Shown here piece by piece: positions 1 to 4,331 of a DNA stretch of 8,836 nt. The notes below the pieces were generated by a model. The model was not told the origin of the DNA, did no database searches, and saw only the letters and a program-made list of their open reading frames with translations. Made by a program: the position numbers and the translations under genes. How positions within the stretch are numbered: the stretch's first letter is position 1; each line of letters starts with the position of its first letter. Origin of the DNA: Candidatus Nomurabacteria bacterium (lineage in GTDB: Bacteria; Patescibacteriota; Minisyncoccia; Phycocordibacterales; UBA9973). The DNA lies in the NCBI GenBank assembly GCA_028286705.1, contig JAQBRC010000032.1, forward strand, positions 1 through 8,836, written 5' to 3'.

Positions 1-241
1 GAACCAATCCCATGCCGAACTGGTACAGAAGGAGCGGTCACTGTCAGTTAACAACTCCAATTTGTCCACGTCTGAGGGAACTGAGCAGTCCCTGAGAGAG
101 CGGTATAACTATATTAAGCCCGGAGAAGAGATGATTGTCCTTACCCCTGATTCCGCCACTTCTCCATCCGAAGAAGAAAAGACCGGATTAGCGCATTGGT
201 GGGATCAGCTCCTCAGGGGCATCGGTCTTAGAAAAGGTTGA
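1..241 (+). CDS. Septum formation initiator (FtsB/DivIC-like), C-terminal fragment
   Basis: This is the 3' end of a gene that begins before the window; 79 codons are visible, read from base 2 and ending at a TGA at 239-241. The visible part has the pattern LRERYNYIKPGEEMIVL (about residues 36-52 of the fragment). That pattern is typical of the region after the coiled coil in FtsB/DivIC proteins, usually seen as LREKYNxVKPGE. A charged Ser/Pro/Glu-rich linker and a short tail, HWWDQLLRGIGLRKG, follow; tails of this kind are common in Patescibacterial members. Family members are small one-pass membrane proteins of the divisome. The membrane segment and most of the coiled coil would lie upstream and cannot be seen. 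The call rests on the short motif only. Confidence 0.7.
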   Translation, partial: NQSHAELVQKERSLSVNNSNLSTSEGTEQSLRERYNYIKPGEEMIVLTPDSATSPSEEEKTGLAHWWDQLLRGIGLRKG

Positions 242-265
242 CGGTAGTGCTATACTATATATAGT
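238..265 (+). promoter_or_regulatory. Promoter upstream of the glutaredoxin gene
   Basis: TTGACG (238-243) and TATAGT (260-265) each match the sigma-70 consensus at 5 of 6 bases and are 16 bases apart. An overlapping extended -10, TGCTATACT (248-256), could serve instead. The -35 box overlaps the stop codon of the preceding gene. The start codon is 27-36 bases downstream, so this transcript has a short leader, but no Shine-Dalgarno sequence is visible in it. Confidence 0.6.
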
Positions 266-292
266 AAGTAATAATAATTAATTGAAATAGAT

Positions 293-526
293 ATGAAAAA
301 CGTAGAAATATATACAACAGATACCTGCCATTACTGCAATTTGGCAAAGGCATACTTCAAGGAACACAACGTGGCATACACTGAATACAATGTTGGGCAC
401 GATGCTGCAAAGCGTCAGGAAATGATTGATATGACTCACCAGTTTGGTGTGCCAGTTATTGTTGTTGGAGACACTGCACTGGTTGGCTTCCAGGAAGACA
501 AGATAGCTGAACTGCTTGCTGCATAG
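293..526 (+). CDS. Glutaredoxin / NrdH-like thiol-disulfide oxidoreductase
   Basis: A 77-residue single-domain thioredoxin fold. The redox motif CHYC is at residues 12-15, right after the first beta strand (VEIYTTDT). The cis-proline motif GVPVIVV has its proline at residue 54, and the G-F pair at 65-66 begins the last helix, as in glutaredoxins and NrdH redoxins. The length matches the family (75-85 residues). The protein should be cytosolic and reduce disulfides, perhaps in ribonucleotide reductase; the real partner cannot be told from this window. The ATG at 293 is the only sensible start, because it leaves three residues before the first strand. The gene has its own promoter and no clear terminator before the tRNA region that begins 7 bases after its stop, so read-through into that region is possible. 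Confidence 0.9.
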   Translation: MKNVEIYTTDTCHYCNLAKAYFKEHNVAYTEYNVGHDAAKRQEMIDMTHQFGVPVIVVGDTALVGFQEDKIAELLAA

Positions 527-532
527 CAGCGC

Positions 533-567
533 GCTCTTGTAGTTAAATAAATATGACTGCAAGTCAT
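533..567 (+). pseudogene. 5' half of an interrupted or decayed tRNA gene
   Basis: GCTCTTG (533-539) has the form of a 5' acceptor strand. It is followed by TA (positions 8-9) and a D arm GTTA/TGAC (542-545 with 554-557) closed by an 8-base loop, exactly in tRNA register. No nearby CAAGAGC completes the acceptor stem; the matching strand is at 1194-1200, after a T loop in correct register. The D loop, AATAAATA, lacks the usual GG, and the anticodon stem cannot be closed. A complete tRNA-Arg begins at the very next base, 568. I read this as a tRNA broken by an insertion and now decaying. A spliced tRNA with a long intron is the alternative. Confidence 0.5.
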
Positions 568-568
568 A
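552..568. repeat. Perfect 7-bp inverted repeat at the tRNA-Arg boundary
   Basis: TATGACT, then GCA, then AGTCATA form a 7-bp stem with a 3-base loop. The repeat lies across the junction between the tRNA 5' half and the first base of tRNA-Arg. It could be a recognition or insertion site, or an RNA hairpin that sets the tRNA 5' end. No U-tract follows, so it is not an intrinsic terminator. Confidence 0.6.
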
Positions 569-639
569 CTCACATAGTTCAGTAGATAGAACAAGTCCGT
601 CCTAAGGATTAGACGAGGGTGCAAATCCTTCTGTGGGTA
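568..639 (+). tRNA. tRNA-Arg (anticodon CCU)
   Basis: A full cloverleaf of 72 bases can be folded by eye. The acceptor ACTCACA/TGTGGGT pairs 7 of 7 with one G-U. The D stem GTTC/GAAC pairs 4 of 4. The anticodon stem AGTCC/GGATT pairs 5 of 5 with one G-U around the loop GTCCTAA, with anticodon CCT at 601-603. The T stem GAGGG/CCTTC pairs 5 of 5 with one G-U. The discriminator base is A639 and CCA is not encoded. It would read the arginine codon AGG. Two things are odd: the D loop AGTAGATA lacks the GG pair, and the T loop is TGCAAAT where TTCRANN is expected, so the usual D-loop/T-loop contacts would be lost. The antisense HNH gene ends inside it, and no separate promoter is evident. Confidence 0.85.
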
Positions 640-1126
640 CAATAGAATTATCTAAAGACCTTATCTCAGTGAATAGTCCATGGTCAAACTCCCAGTGATG
701 GTTAGGGCATAGAAATGAAAGATTTTTGAAATCGTTGACTTCAGATATTAGGGTAGTCTGCGTAAACTTGCTGATAGGCCTTATATGGGCGACTTGAACG
801 TGTTTGTTATAACCACATATGGAACATACTTTAGGTAATTTTCTAGTTACTCGTCTGGCATTTAATCGAATTCTGCCATACAGACTTTGAGGAACTGAAG
901 GGTTGCTGTATGTCCAATCAGCAATTGTTGCTGATTCGTTGCGTGACTGAAAGCACACGCTGCATTTACTATTCCTATTATTTTTCCAAAGACCACACTC
1001 GCAAGTGCTTGTGGCTGAGCGTTTTCGTTTAGGTATTTTATTGGTATATTTTGCAGAACAAGAACGACTGCAGAACTTAGGGTTCAATGTGCTAGCTTTA
1101 CAATTGAGGCAATAATTATTATTCAT
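602..1126 (-). CDS. HNH endonuclease with zinc-binding Cys pairs (homing-type)
   Basis: A 174-residue protein. The N-terminus has Cys sets that look like zinc fingers: C6/C9 with C19/C23, then C42/C44 with C55/C58. An arginine-rich stretch, SLYGRIRLNARR (81-92), follows and resembles the linker of phage and CPR HNH nucleases. The HNH core is at about 101-149: C101-C104, AHI with H114, N135 in NLSFLC, C140, H143/H144 and H149. Such free-standing HNH nucleases usually act as homing or nicking enzymes. The last 13 residues (about 162-174) and the TAG stop are the antisense of the tRNA-Arg T arm and anticodon arm. A perfect TATAAT lies 7 bases before the ATG, so the mRNA is probably leaderless. 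The gene is antisense to its surroundings. Confidence 0.85.
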   Translation of the reverse strand: MNNNYCLNCKASTLNPKFCSRSCSAKYTNKIPKRKRSATSTCECGLWKNNRNSKCSVCFQSRNESATIADWTYSNPSVPQSLYGRIRLNARRVTRKLPKVCSICGYNKHVQVAHIRPISKFTQTTLISEVNDFKNLSFLCPNHHWEFDHGLFTEIRSLDNSIVPTEGFAPSSNP

Positions 1127-1133
1127 GACGGCT

Positions 1134-1139
1134 ATTATA
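1134..1139 (-). promoter_or_regulatory. -10 box of the HNH gene
   Basis: Read on the minus strand this is a perfect TATAAT, 7 bases before the ATG at 1126, so transcription would begin at or next to the start codon. The best -35-like match, TTGATA (1165-1160), is 20 bases away, which is longer than usual. Confidence 0.5.
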
Positions 1140-1176
1140 CAATTTCAAGATAAAATTATTATCAAGAATAAGAAGG

Positions 1177-1201
1177 GAGAGTTCGATTCCTACCAAGAGC
1201 A
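1177..1201 (+). pseudogene. 3' end of the interrupted tRNA gene
   Basis: TTCGATT (1182-1188) is a standard T loop. Five bases of T-stem strand follow, then CAAGAGC (1194-1200) and A1201 in the discriminator position. CAAGAGC is the exact complement of GCTCTTG at 533-539, and its distance from the T loop is exactly that of a tRNA. The T stem GAGAG/CCTAC has two mismatches, which suggests decay. The T arm resembles that of the inner tRNA-Arg (GAGGG/CCTTC), so the broken gene may once have been a tRNA-Arg too. Confidence 0.5.
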
Positions 1202-1222
1202 CAATGATAATCCATGTTTGTT

Positions 1223-1231
1223 TGATATAAT
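1223..1231 (+). promoter_or_regulatory. Extended -10 promoter of the membrane protein gene
   Basis: TGATATAAT is a TGn element joined to a perfect TATAAT. The ATG at 1239 lies 7 bases further on, so the transcript is probably leaderless. No good -35 box is seen. An 8-bp inverted repeat, ATGATAAT (1204-1211) and ATTATCAT (1230-1237), flanks and partly overlaps the box and could be an operator. Confidence 0.6.
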
Positions 1232-1238
1232 TATCATC

Positions 1239-1550
1239 ATGGATAACCAACTAGAGCAGCGTCTCGCCAATATTGAAAAGTTAGTAAGTGACAACAATCG
1301 TATGCTTATTAAGATGCGTGGTGCACAGAAGCGTGCTGCGTACGTACGTGCCCTGTACTGGGTTGTTATCATCGGTTTGACCATCGCATCCTTTTACTTC
1401 ATTCAACCCTATATAAGCCAATTTGGAGCTGCATACGGGCTTGGAGGAGGTACTAGTACCAATACTTCTGACACATCTTCTCCAAGTACTACCCAGACCC
1501 TCCTTAACCTTGTTAAGCAGTATCAGGCTGATCAGAAGACTGCCCAATAG
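1239..1550 (+). CDS. Small single-pass membrane protein, unknown function
   Basis: A 103-residue protein not assigned to any family. It begins with a heptad-like stretch, probably a short coiled coil (about residues 3-28, LEQRLANIEKLV). A basic patch, KMRGAQKRAAYVR, follows, then one hydrophobic segment at about 39-59 (LYWVVIIGLTIASFYF). The tail is rich in Gly, Ser and Thr (66-88) and ends in a short polar helix. The basic residues before the membrane segment favour an N-in, C-out orientation. I chose the ATG at 1239 over an in-frame ATG at 1125. The extended -10 lies just before 1239, and the longer form would translate across the broken tRNA end. The gene lies 40 bases before tRNA-Phe. Confidence 0.8.
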   Translation: MDNQLEQRLANIEKLVSDNNRMLIKMRGAQKRAAYVRALYWVVIIGLTIASFYFIQPYISQFGAAYGLGGGTSTNTSDTSSPSTTQTLLNLVKQYQADQKTAQ

Positions 1551-1553
1551 TTA

Positions 1554-1582
1554 TTGCTTTTAGGCCGTTTTTGCGGTATAAA
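1554..1582 (+). promoter_or_regulatory. Promoter of tRNA-Phe
   Basis: TTGCTT (1554-1559) and TATAAA (1577-1582) are 17 bases apart, and the tRNA begins 8 bases after the -10 box. The pair starts 3 bases after the preceding stop codon. Confidence 0.6.
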
Positions 1583-1590
1583 ATAGTACC

Positions 1591-1663
1591 GCTCAGGTAG
1601 CTCAGTTGGTAGAGCGCTCCCCTGAAGAGGGAGATGTCACCAGTTCAAGTCTGGTCCTGAGCA
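1591..1663 (+). tRNA. tRNA-Phe (anticodon GAA)
   Basis: A regular 73-base cloverleaf. The acceptor GCTCAGG/CCTGAGC pairs 7 of 7. The D arm GCTC/GAGC has the loop AGTTGGTA with the normal GG. The anticodon stem CTCCC/GGGAG has the loop CTGAAGA (anticodon GAA). The T arm ACCAG/CTGGT has the loop TTCAAGT. The discriminator is A1663 and CCA is not encoded. It has its own promoter and terminator. It also shows what a normal tRNA of this genome looks like, which makes the loops of the tRNA-Arg at 568-639 stand out. Confidence 0.97.
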
Positions 1664-1670
1664 CATGCAG

Positions 1671-1696
1671 AAAAAAGCCCCGACTGGGGCTTTTTT
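1671..1696 (+). terminator. Intrinsic terminator after tRNA-Phe
   Basis: The stem GCCCC/GGGGC has the loop GACT, an A-tract before it and six T's after it. The A-tract and T-tract can lengthen the stem to 11 bp. It ends the tRNA-Phe transcript before the M16 promoter. Confidence 0.9.
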
Positions 1697-1719
1697 CGTT
1701 GCGGCATAAAGTTTTCTCT

Positions 1720-1748
1720 TTGACAAAGACACGAAATCATTATATGGT
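1720..1748 (+). promoter_or_regulatory. Promoter of the M16 peptidase gene
   Basis: A perfect TTGACA (1720-1725) is followed after 17 bases by TATGGT (1743-1748, 4 of 6). A leader of about 28 bases then carries a strong ribosome binding site, AAAGGAGG (1771-1778), 4 bases before the ATG. It is the only strong Shine-Dalgarno sequence in the window. Confidence 0.7.
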
Positions 1749-1782
1749 AATAAAAAATTAAAAACTTAAAAAAGGAGGAAAA

Positions 1783-3036
1783 ATGAAATGGGATCCTTAT
1801 AGTGAATTCCACACAACTGTTTTAGATAACGGTCTTACTATACATGCACGACAGGTAAAACAGTCATGGCAACGCATGGGGTGTATGGTGCATAGTGGGG
1901 CAGCCCAGGATCTTGTCGAAAAAGAAGGTACCGCTCATTTTCTTGAGCACCTTGTTTCTGAGCATTCACTTGTACCCAATAAGACCATGAACGAATACTT
2001 CAAACGTCAGGGCGGAAGTTGCATGCTTGGAATGACAAGCTATTGGCGCACATGGTACGGATTTTTTGTTCCTAGTGAAAAGAGAGTGATTAAGAAATCG
2101 CTTTCTTATTTTTCATCAATGCTACTAAATGCAGAATTGCATAATAAGATTGAGCGGGAAAGAAGCGTCATTATTAATGAATTCAACAAAAAGTACCCAC
2201 TTACTTTCGCTTATGAGAAGCTTGTAAAGGAGCATACTCTACTGCATGAAAATCGTATGCTTGAGCGAATGCTGTGCTCCCTAGGCACTTGTCAAACAAT
2301 AGATAACATTACTCAGCATGACTTGCAAAAGTATTATGATATTCACTATGTTCCGGCGAATATGTCCATTGTTACTGTTGGAGGATATTCTGTTGATCAA
2401 ATCGTAGAGCTACTTTCTGAGAGCGATTTTTCCCAAAACAAACCAGGAAAACGAGCGTCTTTAAACTTAGGCGGAGAGCTTGTTCCGCTGAGTACAACTA
2501 GGCTGATGTTCAACATGGGCGATTATCTAAAAGTATTGCCGAATAAAAATGGCAGTTATGAATCACGAGGACGCCTGCCGCGTCATGTTAATACGAGGTC
2601 GGTTACCTTATTGGTACTTATGTTGCGAATTCTGTTATTCAGAGCGCTCAGAGAAAAGCGTGCGTGGACCTACGATGTAAGCGTTGACTGGAATAATTAT
2701 AGAGATTTCTATAGTTTTGATATTAAGTGTTCGTCGTTTGATATTAAGGCAGTGAACAAAATTGAAACTGTTATCGATGGCATTATTGCTTCTGTCCCAA
2801 CAAAGCGGTCATTTTTTGAGAAAATCAAAAAAGACCGTTTGAAAAGTGTCTGGATGAACGATGAGAACGGTTCACAGTTACTTGACGAAGTGTTAGGTGA
2901 CGCTACCTTATACAACCGAATTCTTACCCTACAAGAATTTTATGAGACTATAGAACGTGTGTCATTTGAAGACGTTTGCAATCTTATCCCGTATCTTGTT
3001 CCTGAAAAAAGACTTACTACTATTATCGTTCCTTAA
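1783..3036 (+). CDS. M16 family zinc metallopeptidase (pitrilysin/MPP-like)
   Basis: A 417-residue protein of the usual length for M16B peptidases, with two related domains. The inverted zinc motif HFLEH is at residues 52-56. The third ligand is probably E133, in SVIINEF, which gives the family spacing HxxEH-x76-E. The catalytic glutamate is E55. The C-terminal half has LREKRAWTYDVSV (about 294-306), equivalent to the family's conserved R and Y for substrate binding. The usual GGxxNAxTS motif of the N-domain is altered to GGSCMLGMTS. No signal peptide is seen, so a cytosolic role in peptide breakdown or processing is likely; the substrate is unknown. The gene stands alone, with its own promoter, strong ribosome binding site and terminator. 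Confidence 0.93.
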   Translation: MKWDPYSEFHTTVLDNGLTIHARQVKQSWQRMGCMVHSGAAQDLVEKEGTAHFLEHLVSEHSLVPNKTMNEYFKRQGGSCMLGMTSYWRTWYGFFVPSEKRVIKKSLSYFSSMLLNAELHNKIERERSVIINEFNKKYPLTFAYEKLVKEHTLLHENRMLERMLCSLGTCQTIDNITQHDLQKYYDIHYVPANMSIVTVGGYSVDQIVELLSESDFSQNKPGKRASLNLGGELVPLSTTRLMFNMGDYLKVLPNKNGSYESRGRLPRHVNTRSVTLLVLMLRILLFRALREKRAWTYDVSVDWNNYRDFYSFDIKCSSFDIKAVNKIETVIDGIIASVPTKRSFFEKIKKDRLKSVWMNDENGSQLLDEVLGDATLYNRILTLQEFYETIERVSFEDVCNLIPYLVPEKRLTTIIVP

Positions 3037-3040
3037 ACCA

Positions 3041-3067
3041 AAAGCCGCACAATTGTGCGGCTTTTTT
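3041..3067. terminator. Terminator between convergent genes
   Basis: AAAGCCGCAC/GTGCGGCTTT form a 10-bp stem with the loop AATT, followed by further T's on the plus strand. The minus strand also has a short T-run after the stem, so it probably stops both the M16 transcript and the convergent hsp20 transcript, whose stop codon is at 3070. Confidence 0.9.
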
Positions 3068-3069
3068 AT

Positions 3070-3621
3070 TTATATAGACTTAATCTTCAGCGCAGCCTTT
3101 CGTCCCTTATCAAGCTTTGGCAGCTTGATCATCAAGAGTCCATGGCGTTCAATTGCTTCAGCATTGTCGATCTCGACTTCAACTGGAAGGTCTATAACTC
3201 GTTCGAATGAACCCCAATACAGTTCCTGGATGTGATAACTGTCCTGAGCGATAGCTTTGTTCTCTTCTCGCTTGCCGGAGATAGAGACAACGTCTCGGGT
3301 AATGTTAATGTTCAGGTGTTCAGGGAGTACGCCTGCAATGAGAGTTTGGATGATAACTTCCTTTGAAGTTTCGTAGACATCAACGGGTAGCTGTCCAACT
3401 TCTTCTTCAACTTCATGAAAGGCAGGAATAGGTCGCTCGTTCTCCTCGTCATTCATAAATGCTGAACTGATAGGAAGAACGCGCTTCTGTTCCTGAAGAG
3501 GGGCTTGTGGGATGATACGCTGCTTTGGCTTTGGTTCGTCAATAACGTCTTCGAAATCTTCTTCATTTTCGTTAAAGCGAAGATTGCCAGCTAGACGTTC
3601 AAAAAATGATCGCTTTTTCAT
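3070..3621 (-). CDS. Hsp20 / alpha-crystallin family small heat shock protein
   Basis: A 183-residue protein. Residues about 77-172 form the alpha-crystallin domain. They start at LPVDVYETSKEVIIQTLIAG, pass through VVSISGKRE (111-119) and YWGSFERVIDLP (135-146), and end at GLLMIKLPKL (161-170), the family's conserved G-x-L core. The C-terminus, ALKIKSI, resembles the short hydrophobic tail used for oligomer contacts. The first 73 residues are a polar, acidic, Pro-rich extension, long for a bacterial member and probably disordered, which opens with a basic MKKRSFFERL. The protein should be an ATP-independent holdase in the cytosol. Its ATG overlaps the prsW stop as ATGA, so translation is probably coupled. 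No heat-shock control element (CIRCE-like repeat) is seen. Confidence 0.92.
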   Translation of the reverse strand: MKKRSFFERLAGNLRFNENEEDFEDVIDEPKPKQRIIPQAPLQEQKRVLPISSAFMNDEENERPIPAFHEVEEEVGQLPVDVYETSKEVIIQTLIAGVLPEHLNINITRDVVSISGKREENKAIAQDSYHIQELYWGSFERVIDLPVEVEIDNAEAIERHGLLMIKLPKLDKGRKAALKIKSI

Positions 3622-4331
3622 AGTGTAGGTACGGAGCTTGGAGCTTGCGACAAGGGAATGCGGCGAAGCTTTTCAAGAATTATGTGACTGATAATGGCGG
3701 CGATCCACAAGTACCCATAGACCTGTAGTACATTTGCGGTATCATGCTTAAGTATAAAGAAGTTGAACGTCGCATGCAAGAAAATGGCTGCAGCAATGCC
3801 GATAGGAATCGAAAGAAAGCGCAAATGTTTTGGTGCCAGACCGATACTGATACCGATAAGGCCACTGGCAATGGTATGCAACAGCGTTGAACCGAAGAAA
3901 CGCAGGCCTCCTGTTAAGAGGATTGCTGTCATGTTAGAACTCATGCCTGGCTGCACGACATAAAAGATATTTTCCAGTGCAGCAAAGCCTAATGCAACAA
4001 CAATCATGTAGATTGGCGGTTCAATAGCGTATTCATCGTACGCACTTTTGTATGCGATGAAATAAAAGACAAGAAATTTAACTATTTCTTCAATAGCAGC
4101 CCAGACAATGATGCGAGGTTCTTCGCCTGCAATAACACCTTTGAGGCTTTGCTGGAGGAAGGTAGCGATAAGCACGCTGGCTCCTCCCAAGAGGAAGCAG
4201 GTTAAGAGCAAGCCAAACGGCTCACGGTGTTCCTTATCAACACCAACCCAGAAAAAGAGCCACGCTACCGAAGGAATAAATCCAATCAACAAGGGAATGA
4301 TAAAATTTGTGTGAGCTAATTGGTCGGCCAT
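3618..4331 (-). CDS. PrsW-type glutamic intramembrane protease
   Basis: A 237-residue membrane protein with about seven to eight hydrophobic segments. The conserved PrsW motifs appear in order: EEIVK at 81-85, FxxxE at F116-E120 (FAALEN), RFFGSTLLH at 144-152 with H152, and HxxxN at H186-N190 (HATFN). These polar residues lie in or beside membrane helices and are thought to form the active site in this family, as in B. subtilis PrsW, which cuts the anti-sigma factor RsiW. The substrate here is unknown, and no anti-sigma or sigma gene is in view. The start overlaps the valS end by 16 bases, and the stop overlaps the hsp20 start by 4 bases. The gene therefore sits inside a tight operon, and stress-linked control with Hsp20 is a reasonable inference. 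Confidence 0.88.
   Translation of the reverse strand: MADQLAHTNFIIPLLIGFIPSVAWLFFWVGVDKEHREPFGLLLTCFLLGGASVLIATFLQQSLKGVIAGEEPRIIVWAAIEEIVKFLVFYFIAYKSAYDEYAIEPPIYMIVVALGFAALENIFYVVQPGMSSNMTAILLTGGLRFFGSTLLHTIASGLIGISIGLAPKHLRFLSIPIGIAAAIFLHATFNFFILKHDTANVLQVYGYLWIAAIISHIILEKLRRIPLSQAPSSVPTL

Larger units (their letters stand above)
568..1176. mobile_element. Candidate HNH-bearing insertion within a tRNA gene
   Basis: The segment between the two separated tRNA halves holds a complete tRNA-Arg(CCU) and a free-standing HNH endonuclease gene on the opposite strand. The left limit is taken as base 568, where tRNA-Arg begins directly after the 5' half. The right limit is uncertain: the 3' tRNA part is recognisable from about 1177, and the insertion could end anywhere from about 1127 to 1176. 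No convincing direct repeats or group I intron core (P7-like GACTA with a matching partner) were found. The existence and ends of the element are inferred from the tRNA halves. Confidence 0.4.

Noticed and set aside
238..256. TTGACG and TATACT only 7 bases apart as a promoter pair; a similar spacing is seen near 7787-7805
   Set aside because: The spacing is too short for sigma-70 binding. Better pairs with 16-base spacing overlap both places.
278..562. 94-codon open frame antisense to the glutaredoxin gene
   Set aside because: It is fully explained as the shadow of a glutaredoxin with intact CxxC and cis-Pro motifs.
1144..1171. Near-repeat TCAAGATAA / TCAAGAATAA as insertion-site duplication
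   Set aside because: Both copies lie on the right side of the proposed element and neither has a convincing partner at the left junction.
568..1176. Group I intron in the outer tRNA
   Set aside because: No recognisable P7/S-type core was found on the plus strand and the stretch is mostly the antisense of HNH coding. A covariance search is still needed, so this is not fully excluded.
1125..1238. N-terminal extension of the 103-residue membrane protein to an ATG at 1125
   Set aside because: It would be translated across the broken tRNA end and its own extended -10 promoter, and the extra residues look like random Ile/Lys/Asn-rich coding.
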